Positions 1-8,816 of a stretch of 64,000 bases of DNA are shown here, in pieces. Numbering within the stretch: the first letter of the stretch is position 1; each line of letters starts with the position of its first letter. The translations under genes were made by a program, and so were the position numbers. The notes below the pieces were generated by a model that worked only from the letters and a program-made list of their open reading frames with translations, was not told where the DNA came from and made no database searches. The stretch lies in the NCBI RefSeq assembly GCF_030019515.1, contig NZ_JASEEQ010000010.1:1-64000 (forward strand), written 5' to 3'. The DNA comes from Nocardioides sp. (GTDB lineage Bacteria; Actinomycetota; Actinomycetes; Propionibacteriales; Nocardioidaceae).

Positions 1-1091
1 GCGGTGGCGCCGATCGAGCTGCTGATGCCGCCGGCACCGACCGCGCCCATCCGCTGCACCTGGGCCGGCCCGGGCTCGGCCGGTGCCGGCGGCATCAGCA
101 GCTCGATCGGCGCCACCGCCTCGCCCTCGCCGGACGGCACAGGCACGTCCTCGGGCGGTGCGGCCCCGCCGGCCGCGGCCTCGCTCGGAGCGCCCTCGGA
201 CGCCGCCTCGGGAGCGGCCTCGGGCGCCGCGCCCGGGTCGGCGGTCTGGCCGGCGTCCGGCACCGGCGCGGTGGGCAGTGTCGGGCTCCCCGGCGACCCG
301 GTCTCGGCGGGCACGTGCGGGGTCGGGTCGGCTCGGGACGCCGTGACGTCGACCGGTCCGTCGCGGTGGCCCAGCCAGGCTCGGGCGACGGCGTCGAGCA
401 CGCCGGCCGTCGCCGGCGAGGTGGGCGGCAGGGTGCCGGGAGGCACCAGGCCGACGTCACCGGTGACCACGGCGGCGGCCGAGCCCGTGTCGCCCAACTC
501 GAGGACGAGTCGCGACAGGTCGGCCCCGAGCAGCGCGCCGAGCAGGTCGCGCACGCCGGTGGCGACCGTGTCGGGCTCCGGGAGTCCGGCCAGCGACACG
601 GGCAGGGTGATGACCGTGGCGCCGTCGGCGGCCGAGGAGGTGAGGCCGGCCGCGACCTCGACGGCACCACCCGTGACCCGCAGCGTCTGGTCCTCCCGCA
701 CCACGCCGGGCAGGGGCACCGGTGCCGAGCCGTCCCAGTCGGTGACCTGGGCACGCACGGTGGCGATCGGCAGCCCCACCACGCGCACCCCCGTGGTGAG
801 GTCGACCGGCGCCACCACCCGGCCGTCCGCATCGAGTGGGAAGACCGCGGTCGTGTCCGACCAGGGGCCCTCGCCGGTGGCGACCAGCCGGCCGACGCCG
901 GCCCGCCACTCGGCGTACCTCGCGGTCAGCCCGCCCACGACCTGGCCGTCGAGCGCGACCCTGCCCTCGCCGCCGGCGGGTGGGACCAGCCTGGCGAGCG
1001 GGGTCGGCACCCGGGGGCGCGAGGGCGTGCTCGCCGTCGGCGCCGCCGCAGCCGGGGCGGTCGCGAGCGTCGGACCAGCGGCCGCCGGCAC
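1..1091 (-). CDS. Unknown eCIS-operon protein, partial (runs off left edge)
   Basis: I read this open frame directly on the minus strand. It starts at a GTG three bases after the ATPase stop and stays open for 363 codons to the window edge, so the C-terminus is missing. The first 35 residues are rich in Ala, Pro and Thr. A folded-looking region follows (about 40-230) with beta-strand-like Val/Leu/Gly stretches. Next comes a long low-complexity Pro/Ala/Glu linker (about 245-320) and a short PIELLMPPAP segment, ending near a VQRM motif. I do not recognise a family. Its place after the ATPase, plus the linker and VQRM, would fit the DUF4157-type proteins that accompany many eCIS loci, but the diagnostic HExxH region would lie outside the window. 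It is not a structural gene I can name. Confidence 0.6.
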   Translation of the reverse strand, partial: MPAAAGPTLATAPAAAAPTASTPSRPRVPTPLARLVPPAGGEGRVALDGQVVGGLTARYAEWRAGVGRLVATGEGPWSDTTAVFPLDADGRVVAPVDLTTGVRVVGLPIATVRAQVTDWDGSAPVPLPGVVREDQTLRVTGGAVEVAAGLTSSAADGATVITLPVSLAGLPEPDTVATGVRDLLGALLGADLSRLVLELGDTGSAAAVVTGDVGLVPPGTLPPTSPATAGVLDAVARAWLGHRDGPVDVTASRADPTPHVPAETGSPGSPTLPTAPVPDAGQTADPGAAPEAAPEAASEGAPSEAAAGGAAPPEDVPVPSGEGEAVAPIELLMPPAPAEPGPAQVQRMGAVGAGGISSSIGAT

Positions 1092-1094
1092 GGC

Positions 1095-2432
1095 TCAGCT
1101 CCCGCCGTGGTCGGCCGGCATCGTCCGGCCCGCCTTGGTGAACTGGGTGCGTACGCCGGCGAGCAGGTGCTCGGTGGTGACCACCTGGCCGTTGGCCGCC
1201 GCGCTGTACGCCGCGTCGAGGGTCGCGTCGCGGATCTGGGCCCCGGTGAGCGGGAAGGTGCGGGCCAGTCCCGTCCAGTCGACGCCGGCGACCGGGAGCT
1301 CGGGCGGTGCGACCTGCTGCCACAGCGCCGTGCGCTCGGCGATCCCGGGCTCCTCGAACTCCACGACGACGTGGAGCCGGCGTTGGAACGCCTCGTCGAT
1401 GTTGGCCAGCAGGTTCGTGGTGAGCACGACCGTGCCGGGGTGCTCGCTGAGCCGAGTGAGCAGGTAGCTCACGTCCTGGTTGGCGTAGCGGTCGTGCGCA
1501 TCGGAGACCTCGGTGCGCTTGCCGAAGATCGCGTCGGCCTCGTCGAACAGCAGCAGCCATCCCTCGCGGGCGGCACGGTCGAACACCCGGGCGAGCTGCT
1601 TGGAGGTCTCGCCGACGTACTTGCTGACCAGGTGGGACAGCTCGACCTGCCACACCGGCAACCCGGCCTCGCGGCCGATGGCCGCGGCGGCCATCGACTT
1701 GCCGGTCCCCGACGGGCCGTGGAACAGCGCGACCAGGCCGGAGACCGAGTCGTGGTGGGCGCCGAAGCCCCACCGCTCCACGACCTGCTGCCGGTGGCAG
1801 ATGCGGTCGACCAGCCCGGTCAGTTGCGCGGCCCGGGCGGCAGGTACGACGACATCCGCGAGCCGGTGCACGGTGTGCAGCGGGCGGGCCGGGAACGACT
1901 CGTCGGGGCTGCCGACCGCCACCGGGCGGCCCAGCGCCCACTGGGCGAAGTCGGTGGTGGCGTGCAGGGAGCCGGACAGCACCGGGCTCGCCGCGGTGAG
2001 CTCGACCAGCCCGGCAGCCACCAATGGAGCGTCGGTGGCGAACAGGTCTGGTGCCGCGAGCACCGCTTCGGGGTGACGCGCGACCAGGGTGCGGGCGATC
2101 TCGCCGGTCAGGCCGGTGACACCTGGTCGGTCCGCCAGTCGGGCGAACATCGCGTCGAAGCGCGCGTCGACCTCGCGGGCCAGCGCCGCGGTGACGATGA
2201 CCGCCTCGGCGGCCGAGAGGTGGCCGGCCCGCACGACCTCACCCAGCGGGCCGGAGCCGGTGAACTCCTCCAGCGGCGGCAGGCCCTCGCCCGTTGACCG
2301 CGGCGGGCGGCGCCCGAACAGGCCGTCGGGGCCGGTGCCGGAGCGGCGCTCCTCAAGCCGCGTGGCGATCAGCAGCTCCACGGCCGCGAGGGCCCGGTCG
2401 AGCTCGGCGACGTGGGCGGGAGCGAGGGTCAC
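1095..2432 (-). CDS. eCIS AAA+ ATPase (Pvc15/Afp15-like)
   Basis: A 445-aa protein started from a GTG that overlaps the tape-measure stop (GTGA). The C-terminal half is a classic AAA+ module: Walker A GPSGTGKS near residues 238-245, Walker B LLLFDEADAIFG near 294-302, a sensor-like VVLTTNLLANIDEAFQRR stretch, and a helical lid. The N-terminal 200 residues are helical and do not look like a known domain. In PVC and Afp particles the matching ATPase is encoded near the end of the cluster and is thought to act during assembly or disassembly in the producer cytoplasm. It is translationally coupled to the preceding gene, supporting a structural-operon role. The family is confident; the exact role is by analogy only. 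Confidence 0.9.
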   Translation of the reverse strand: MTLAPAHVAELDRALAAVELLIATRLEERRSGTGPDGLFGRRPPRSTGEGLPPLEEFTGSGPLGEVVRAGHLSAAEAVIVTAALAREVDARFDAMFARLADRPGVTGLTGEIARTLVARHPEAVLAAPDLFATDAPLVAAGLVELTAASPVLSGSLHATTDFAQWALGRPVAVGSPDESFPARPLHTVHRLADVVVPAARAAQLTGLVDRICHRQQVVERWGFGAHHDSVSGLVALFHGPSGTGKSMAAAAIGREAGLPVWQVELSHLVSKYVGETSKQLARVFDRAAREGWLLLFDEADAIFGKRTEVSDAHDRYANQDVSYLLTRLSEHPGTVVLTTNLLANIDEAFQRRLHVVVEFEEPGIAERTALWQQVAPPELPVAGVDWTGLARTFPLTGAQIRDATLDAAYSAAANGQVVTTEHLLAGVRTQFTKAGRTMPADHGGS

Positions 2433-3685
2433 CCCGGCTCCCAGCCGACCAGGATGGTGGGTGTCCAGGGCAGCCGCAGGGCGCCGACCGGGTAGGGCAG
2501 CCGGTCGAGCACGAGGTCGAGCGGGCGGCGCCCGAGCCGCACCAGGACGACGCCGTGGTCGGGCACGAGCAGCGCCCGCCGCTCGAGCCAGTGGGCGCGC
2601 ACGAATCCGGGGCTCGAGCCTGCGAATCCGGGCAGGTCGGTGGCGAACGCCGCGAGCGCGGCCTCGCCGGGCGCCGGGTCGGCCGCGACAGCGGCGGGTG
2701 GGGTCGGTCGCTCGTCGTGCCAGCCCGGGTCGCCCGCGAGCAGCCGCAGCAGCGGGTCGTCGCGCACCGGCCGCGGGTCGGCGGGATCCGGCTCCGGTCG
2801 GACCAGCACGGACAGCACGTCCAGCCGGACGGCGACCGGGTCGGCGCCCGGAGCCTGCGCGCACGCGGCCTCGAGGAGCAGGCGGAGCCGGTGGTGGAGG
2901 AGTACGACGCCGCCGTACGCCGACAGCCCGGGCGCCCCGGCCCTGTGGGGGCTCCGGTCGTCGATCGCCCGGGTGGCGCCGGGTGGCGTGGTGCCGCTCG
3001 GCTCCCGGCCGGTGGCTGTCGGTGCCCGCGCCGACCCCGGTCGCGGGTGGTCACCCTCGGGAGGGCGCGAGGCCACGTCGTCGCCGCCGGGGTCGGGCCG
3101 GTCGGGATGGCCCAGCGCACCCAGGAGCGCGGGTGACGGTGTCACGCCCGCGGCGTGGAGCAGCGCGAGGGCGGCCGCCCGCTCGTGCGGCGCCAGCAGC
3201 GCCAGTGCCTCGACGGTGACCGCGTCGTCGGTGGCCCGTGCGGCCAGTGCGCGCAGCTCGGCCGCGCCCGCGTCGCCCACTGCGGCGGTGCTCGCGAGCG
3301 CCTCGGCGAGCTCCGCGGCGCGGGCGGCCGGCGTCGCTGCCGCCGGGTGGGTCTCGTGCGGCGCGGGCGCGGCACGAGAGCCGTCGACCGGCCGCGCGCC
3401 GGTCGTCGTCGCGCCGAGCCGGTGCGCGACCTCGGCTCGGATCAGGCCGGCCCACAGCACCGCGACGACGTGCTCGTCGAGCTCACCCGGGTCCAGCTCG
3501 ATTCGCACCCGCAGCTCGGCGATCTCTGCCCGGTCGTCGTCGGGCAGCAGGCCGGCCAGCGCCTCGTCGAGCTCGGCGCCGAGCAGCCGGTGGGCCACGT
3601 CGGTGAGCCGCCGTGCCAGGGCCGCCCCCTCCGACCCGGGGCCTGGCCGGATGCGCAACCGGCGCACCTCGTGGACGGTGGTCAC
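2429..3685 (-). CDS. eCIS tape-measure-type protein (CIS_TMP family)
   Basis: A 418-aa protein with a GTG start that overlaps the preceding stop by four bases. The N-terminus (VHEVRRLRIRPGPGSEG, then an ALARRLTDVAHRLL helix) and the C-terminus (VLVRLGRRPLDLVLDRLPY followed by a LRLPWTPTILVGW ending) match the pattern of contractile-injection tape-measure proteins of the Afp14/Pvc14 type. A LLHHRLRLLLEAA segment near residue 255 fits the internal hydrophobic block of that family. The middle (about 95-245) is Ala/Pro-rich and poorly conserved. In related particles this protein is linked to tube length and cap assembly. It is short for the family, so a shorter particle is possible but unproven. 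Confidence 0.8.
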   Translation of the reverse strand: MTTVHEVRRLRIRPGPGSEGAALARRLTDVAHRLLGAELDEALAGLLPDDDRAEIAELRVRIELDPGELDEHVVAVLWAGLIRAEVAHRLGATTTGARPVDGSRAAPAPHETHPAAATPAARAAELAEALASTAAVGDAGAAELRALAARATDDAVTVEALALLAPHERAAALALLHAAGVTPSPALLGALGHPDRPDPGGDDVASRPPEGDHPRPGSARAPTATGREPSGTTPPGATRAIDDRSPHRAGAPGLSAYGGVVLLHHRLRLLLEAACAQAPGADPVAVRLDVLSVLVRPEPDPADPRPVRDDPLLRLLAGDPGWHDERPTPPAAVAADPAPGEAALAAFATDLPGFAGSSPGFVRAHWLERRALLVPDHGVVLVRLGRRPLDLVLDRLPYPVGALRLPWTPTILVGWEPG

Positions 3686-5808
3686 GGGCCGAGCAGCTTC
3701 CCGAGGGCGTCGGTGCGCGACCGGATCGCCTTCAGCTGCGAGGCGGTGGCGCCGGCGGTCCCGAGCGCGGAGGTGATGGAGGTGAGCACCGAGGTGAGCG
3801 CCGCAGGGTTCTCCTCCAGCGCGTTCCCTCCGGCGGCGATCGTGACCTCCATCCGGTGCAGCCCGTCGTCGATGGCGGCGAGCTGCGGTGCGATCACGGC
3901 CTCGTCGCCGGCCGCCTTGGTCAGCGCCGCGCGGACGTTGCGGAGCACGTCGACCGTCCCGGACCCGACCTCCGGCCGAACCCGGACGCCGGGGTAGCCG
4001 CTCTTGCCGACCTGCCCGACCTGGCCGAAGAGGCGGGAGATGTCCTCCTTGGCGGTGTCGAGCTTCTGGTTGACCTCCGCGAACGTCTCGCGCATCAGCC
4101 CGTCGACGTGGTTGACCACCGAGGCCTGGTTGTTCGCCAGCAGGGTCACCACCTGGGCCTCGACCTGACCCTGGAAGACCGACGGCATCTCCTCCACCTG
4201 CTGGACCAGCAGGGTCTGCTCGTTCTTCAGCTCGGCGTAGACCTGCCGGTTCTCGATGACCCCCTTGTCGAGCGTGTCCAGCGTGACGGCGAACTCGCCG
4301 AGCCGGGACTCGAAGGTCGTCGTGGCCGCGAACGCGGCCTTCGCCTGCTGCTGCGCGACCGGCAGGTTGGTCCCGACCTGCTGGATGGCCAGTGCCGCCG
4401 GGACGACGCCGACTCCGATCAGCTTGTTCTGGTCGTCCTTGACGAGGTACGTCTGGTCGTCCGGCCCGGCCCCGCTGGCGAACACCAGCCCCGGGATGCC
4501 CTTGGCCTGGTCGAGGGTCAGCACCTCCGTGTGCGGCTCGATGCCAACCTTCTTGATGACTCCGTCCACGGCCGTCTTGACCTGGTCCGCCGGGGTGCCG
4601 AAGAACCCGCTCATCTCGATGTGGCCCGAGCCGGCGATGTCGGGGTACAGGTCCTCATACGAGTTGAGCAGGAACTCGTTCGGATCCGGGTCCCAGAGCG
4701 GGTCGATGCGGTCCTGGTAGCCCGGCCGGGCGTACCGCTCGGCCCAGTTCTCGCGCAGGCGCTTGCCCGGGTACTGGTGGATCATGCACTCCCGGTAGCG
4801 GCACAGGTGCACCTTGTCCGGGTCGAACGTCACGGGAGGGTCTGCGGGTGCCGGCGTGAGCGGGGGGTTGAAGGACATGACGAGGTTCTCCAGCCGGTCG
4901 ACGAGCAGCTGGTCCGGGTGCTGGCAGGAGCCGCCGAAGAGCGCCTGGGTGAGTCCCGTCGGTGGCTCCCAGTGGTGGCGGTAGCGGCACTGCCAGACCC
5001 AACTGCCGCCGGAGTGGTCCAGCCAGCCGAGGACGACGCCGGGCTCGGCGGCGGTCCGCAGCACGGTCGCCGACATGAGGGTGCGGAACCGGAGCAGGTC
5101 GAGGGCGGCGACGTACACCTCGTTGAGGAACGCCGCCTTGTACTGCTGGACGCCGAGGAGGTCGGTGCCGGCGAGATTGATGTCCTGCAGCTTGGCCAGC
5201 GCCGCCGCCGACAGGGACGAGCCGACGCGCTGCACGATCTTGGTGCGCAGCGAGACGAAGCCGCCCATGACGGCGCCGGTCGAGGCGAAGGTCAGCGGTG
5301 CGCAGTCGGTGAGCAGCTCCTCCTCGGAGAAGTCGGTGGTGTCGACCCGCAGCCGGCCGCGGACGACGACCAGGTCGGCCCGCAGCATGTCGACCCGCGC
5401 GTGACCCTCGCACCCCTGGGCGGTGCAATTGTGCTGCGCCGGCCCCGGGTCGACGTGGGCGACCAGGACGACGGAGTACCCGGACCGGTCGCTCTCGATG
5501 AAGTCGAACGTCGGCGCACCGGGCGTGGGCGTCGGCTCCAGGGGAATCACGCCAATGGCGGCGGACTGGGCCGCGGTGAGCATGATCGCCTCGCCGCGCT
5601 GGTCGATCGCGAGCCCGGGCGCGATCGTGAGCCGGTCGCCGGCGCCGTTGACCGTGCCCTCCAGCCCGGCCGCGACGCCGAACCCGACGGTGCGCCCCAG
5701 GAGCCGGTCGCGGCCGACGAGGTGGTCGCGCTCGTCGTTCAGGTCAGCGGCGGTGAGGGTCTGACCGGCGGTGTAGACGGGGTACTGACCCAGCGGGGTG
5801 ACGGTCAT
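3682..5808 (-). CDS. Unknown 708-aa eCIS protein with C-terminal coiled coil (fibre or cargo candidate)
   Basis: It starts at ATG with a strong GGAGGAG site, 34 bases after the gpI-like gene, one of the few non-overlapping junctions here. Residues 1-80 (MTVTPLGQYPVYTAGQTLTA, then a DRLTIAPGLAIDQRGEAI motif) resemble the N-terminus of tail-fibre or baseplate-attached proteins. The middle (about 110-370) holds several Cys and His residues, for example HNCTAQGCEGH and CRYRECMIH, suggesting metal or disulfide sites. The last 250 residues are Gln/Ala-rich heptad-like helices. No catalytic motif stands out. Position between the gpI-like and tape-measure genes is where fibre or accessory genes often sit. 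It could be a receptor-binding fibre substitute or a loaded protein. I cannot assign a family. Confidence 0.6.
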   Translation of the reverse strand: MTVTPLGQYPVYTAGQTLTAADLNDERDHLVGRDRLLGRTVGFGVAAGLEGTVNGAGDRLTIAPGLAIDQRGEAIMLTAAQSAAIGVIPLEPTPTPGAPTFDFIESDRSGYSVVLVAHVDPGPAQHNCTAQGCEGHARVDMLRADLVVVRGRLRVDTTDFSEEELLTDCAPLTFASTGAVMGGFVSLRTKIVQRVGSSLSAAALAKLQDINLAGTDLLGVQQYKAAFLNEVYVAALDLLRFRTLMSATVLRTAAEPGVVLGWLDHSGGSWVWQCRYRHHWEPPTGLTQALFGGSCQHPDQLLVDRLENLVMSFNPPLTPAPADPPVTFDPDKVHLCRYRECMIHQYPGKRLRENWAERYARPGYQDRIDPLWDPDPNEFLLNSYEDLYPDIAGSGHIEMSGFFGTPADQVKTAVDGVIKKVGIEPHTEVLTLDQAKGIPGLVFASGAGPDDQTYLVKDDQNKLIGVGVVPAALAIQQVGTNLPVAQQQAKAAFAATTTFESRLGEFAVTLDTLDKGVIENRQVYAELKNEQTLLVQQVEEMPSVFQGQVEAQVVTLLANNQASVVNHVDGLMRETFAEVNQKLDTAKEDISRLFGQVGQVGKSGYPGVRVRPEVGSGTVDVLRNVRAALTKAAGDEAVIAPQLAAIDDGLHRMEVTIAAGGNALEENPAALTSVLTSITSALGTAGATASQLKAIRSRTDALGKLLGP

Positions 5809-5842
5809 GTCGGCTCCTCCTGCGGTACGACGAGGTGATGGC

Positions 5843-6667
5843 TCATGGGGTGTGGTCCTCGGGGATGGCGCCGATGTCGAGCCGGTCCTGCGCCCGTCCC
5901 TCGTCGGCGCAGCTCCAGATCCGGATGCCGAGGCGGTGGTCGACCTCGCTCACGATCGAGCAGAGCAGGTCGCGCATGTCCTGCTGCCAGTTCTGCACCT
6001 GGGCCTTGGTGGCGGCCGGAGCCAGGGGAGGGAGCGTGAAGCCCCGGCCGACCCAGCAGACCCGGACCGAGACGTGGGCGGGCGCGTAGCGGTCGACGAA
6101 GGCGATCGCCTCTCGTCGCCGGCCGTAGTCGGCGAACCGGTGGTCACCGCGGACGAACAGGGTGGCGCGCAGCCACGGGTCGAGATCCGCGACGTCGGCG
6201 GCGACCGGGTCGGTCACCCGGAAGTGCTCGACCAGGTCCGGCGCCTTCGCGCCGGTGGCGTCGGCGAAGGCCAGGCAGAACCAGTTGACGAAGCCACGCG
6301 GCGTACCTCGCTCTCGCCACAGGCGTACGGCGCGGCGCAGGTAGGCGCGGCGGCGCCGCAGCCCGGCCGCCCCCTGCGGCCACGACGGCGGGAACGCGAA
6401 CCCGGTCCACGACGCCAGCTCGTCCTGCACCGCCCACTGGTCCTGGAGCAGCGCGTCCTCGCCGGCGTCCCCGGGCAGCGCCGAGGGCCAGTGGTCCAGC
6501 GACTCCGGGGTCAGCCAGGTCTCGACGTCGTCGAGCGCGGTCAGGCCGGACCGCAGCAGGGTGTCGGCGAGGTCGAGGTAGGAGTCCAGCTGGGCGAAGG
6601 CGTCCTGGTCGTCCTGGTAGACCGCGGGCAGTCCCAGCGCAAGCGGGAGGTAGTCAGGACTGGGCAT
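5843..6667 (-). CDS. eCIS gpI-like baseplate/tail protein
   Basis: A 274-aa protein whose ATG overlaps the preceding baseplate gene by 14 bases. The start (MPSPDYLPLALGLPAVYQDD) and the helical pattern ending in RRAVRLWRERGTPRGFVNWF near residue 130 match phage tail protein I-type proteins found beside baseplate J genes in actinobacterial eCIS loci. These link the baseplate wedge to fibres. The rest contains a beta-rich segment (VRVCWVGRGFTLPPL) and a short C-terminal helix with EVDHRLGIRIW. It probably plays the wedge or fibre-connector role. Order after two J-like genes supports this. Confidence 0.75.
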   Translation of the reverse strand: MPSPDYLPLALGLPAVYQDDQDAFAQLDSYLDLADTLLRSGLTALDDVETWLTPESLDHWPSALPGDAGEDALLQDQWAVQDELASWTGFAFPPSWPQGAAGLRRRRAYLRRAVRLWRERGTPRGFVNWFCLAFADATGAKAPDLVEHFRVTDPVAADVADLDPWLRATLFVRGDHRFADYGRRREAIAFVDRYAPAHVSVRVCWVGRGFTLPPLAPAATKAQVQNWQQDMRDLLCSIVSEVDHRLGIRIWSCADEGRAQDRLDIGAIPEDHTP

Positions 6668-8816
6668 CGGCGTCCTCCGTCCCGAGCTCGAAATGGACCT
6701 CGAGACAGTCGCGCGAGGCGAGCACCGGTACGCCGCCCGCGGGCACGACGATCTCGCCCGACGGCCGGCCGTCGGCGGGCTGGCCGCTGAGGCTGCGCAC
6801 CCACCGCTGGGGCGTCGTGCCGGCCGTGACGGGCGCGGGTGTCGCCGACCACCAGGTGCTGCCGGAGTCGACGCCCGCGGCGACGCGGACGGCCGTGCCC
6901 GGCGCCGAGCTGTTCGCCAGCCGGGTCCACGCGCCGGCCGCGACCGTGTAGACGCCGTTCGCGACCGGGTCGGCCTGGCCGGTGACGAGCACGGTGTCAC
7001 CGGCGAACAGCCAGACTCCGCCGACCTGCGGCTGACCCGAGAGCGTGACCGGCGTCGTGGTCACGGCGCGGACGTCGGGCAGCACCGATCGGTCGGTCCG
7101 CTCCCAGATCAGGGGCTCGGTGTGCAGCCGGACGGGCGGGTCGCTGACCATCGCCCAGACCTTGCCGGCCTCCGAGCCCTCCGTGACCCGGACGACCGCG
7201 TTGACGACGCAGTCGTCGCAGGCGGCATCGTCGGCCCGCTGCCACGGGCCGGGCGTCGCGACCCAGATTCCGTTGTCGCTGGGCGGGTCCTGCGCGGTCA
7301 GCAGCACCCGGTCGCCGCCCGCGAGGGCTACCCCGTCGAGCTGGCCCAGGTTCTGCAGGCTCGCCCGCGCCGTCCCGGCGCGCACCCGCACCGGCGCCTT
7401 GACGACGGGTCCGTCGTGGACGACGGCGCGCACGTCGCTGACGCCGAGGACGGAGGGGTCGGCCGCCAGCACCTGCACCAGCTCCGTCACCGGGATCGCC
7501 GCACCCGGCGTCCAGCCGCCCACCGACGCCGGTGGCGTCGGCCACGGGCCGCGACCCGGGCCGATGTACCGCGCGGCGGTGCGGCTCTCGGGCCGTCCGG
7601 CCGCGAAGTACGCCGCCACGCGGGCCCGAGCGCGGGCCATGACCACCGCGCGGTCGACGCCGAGCGGGGTGTGCAGCCGGCCGGACAGCGCGACCGGGTA
7701 GTGCCGCACGAGCGCGATGCCGAGCTCGTCGCCGAACAGGCGCCGACGGCCGAGACCGGTGTACCGGTCGTAGTCCTCCTCGAGGATGTCGTCGAGGACC
7801 GACTTGAGGAAGGCCTCGTCGGTGCGCGCGGAGACGCGCGGCGCGACCCGCTCGACGACGACCGTGACGACACCAGCCCGGTCGGTGACGACGGTGCGGT
7901 CGCCGTGCCACGCGACGCCGGGCTGCGCGCCGGCGACCGCCCACGCCCGGGCGACCTCGGCGGCGTTGCGGGCGCGGGCAGCGTAGTCGTCGCCGGTCAC
8001 CGGCTCGCAGCGCAACGCCTGGTCGGGCGTAGGCGGCCACACGGTGGTCGCGCCGAACGCCTCGTGGCTCTCGGGATCGTGCTCGGTGTCCTCGACACGC
8101 TCAACCAGCCGTGCGGCGAGCGCCGCGGAGGCGGGCAGCGCGCGCCGGTCGCGTTCGCGCTCGACCAGCAGCGCCAGCTCGTCGGCGAAGAGGGAGGCGA
8201 GGGGTGGCAGCCGGTGGAGCAGCTGCCTGGCGGTGGCGGCCCGGTCGTCGTCGGTGGCACCCGCGGGCAGCCCGGCGGTCGCCTCGTCGATCGCGGCCGC
8301 CACCAGGTCGGAGGCGCCCAGGGCGGCGGCCTGCAGCCGCGGCCGTCGGAGCACCCGCAGGCACGCGTCGACCATCCGCGGGGTCAGCGCGACCGAGGCG
8401 TCGCGCGCCAGTCGCACCACCTTGTCTCGGGCGGCCGCGACGGGGTGGGCCTCGGCGATCCGGGTGAGCTCCGTCGCGACGCTGACCCCGCTGCCACCGG
8501 GCTCGGGCCGTGCGAGGAACCGGGCGAGGGTGAGCAGCTCGCCGGGCGTCGGCCGCTCCTCCGCTGTGGTGAGCGGTGCCGTCGGCCAGTGGTCCAGGCC
8601 GCGGCCGGCGACGCGGTAGTGAGCGTCGGCGAAGCCGAAGGCGATCGCCTCGAGCACGGTGATGCCGGGATCGCTGGCGTTGAGGTCGGTCCAGGTGTCC
8701 TGGGTGTGGGCGCTGACCCGCGCCATGGCCTGCCGGACGAGCGTCGCGTGGTCGGCGTCCGGGGCGGACAGCGGCTCCAGCCGGAGCGGCTCGGGCCTGC
8801 GGGGTGGGCTCGTCAC
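6654..8816 (-). CDS. eCIS baseplate J-like protein 2 with two fibre-type repeats (Pvc12-like)
   Basis: A 720-aa protein beginning with a GTG that overlaps the first J-like gene (GTGA). The N-terminal third contains DLNASDPGITVLEAIAFGFAD near residue 45, the hallmark start of J-like wedge proteins in eCIS clusters, then long helices and LALLVERERDRRALP. From about residue 480 to 580 and again about 585 to 676 there are two copies of a module with GGDRVLL or AGDTVLV, then NGIW or NGVY, then a W-x-R motif, as seen in phage tail-fibre repeats. A short beta tail ends the protein. It likely forms a wedge arm carrying a built-in fibre domain. The repeats are unusual for a baseplate protein. Confidence 0.85.
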   Translation of the reverse strand: MTSPPRRPEPLRLEPLSAPDADHATLVRQAMARVSAHTQDTWTDLNASDPGITVLEAIAFGFADAHYRVAGRGLDHWPTAPLTTAEERPTPGELLTLARFLARPEPGGSGVSVATELTRIAEAHPVAAARDKVVRLARDASVALTPRMVDACLRVLRRPRLQAAALGASDLVAAAIDEATAGLPAGATDDDRAATARQLLHRLPPLASLFADELALLVERERDRRALPASAALAARLVERVEDTEHDPESHEAFGATTVWPPTPDQALRCEPVTGDDYAARARNAAEVARAWAVAGAQPGVAWHGDRTVVTDRAGVVTVVVERVAPRVSARTDEAFLKSVLDDILEEDYDRYTGLGRRRLFGDELGIALVRHYPVALSGRLHTPLGVDRAVVMARARARVAAYFAAGRPESRTAARYIGPGRGPWPTPPASVGGWTPGAAIPVTELVQVLAADPSVLGVSDVRAVVHDGPVVKAPVRVRAGTARASLQNLGQLDGVALAGGDRVLLTAQDPPSDNGIWVATPGPWQRADDAACDDCVVNAVVRVTEGSEAGKVWAMVSDPPVRLHTEPLIWERTDRSVLPDVRAVTTTPVTLSGQPQVGGVWLFAGDTVLVTGQADPVANGVYTVAAGAWTRLANSSAPGTAVRVAAGVDSGSTWWSATPAPVTAGTTPQRWVRSLSGQPADGRPSGEIVVPAGGVPVLASRDCLEVHFELGTEDADAQS

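Noticed and set aside
4..3997. Long plus-strand open frames across the eCIS region
   Set aside because: They are low-complexity mirror frames of the minus-strand eCIS genes, caused by the very high GC content; they show no domain and conflict with well-supported genes.
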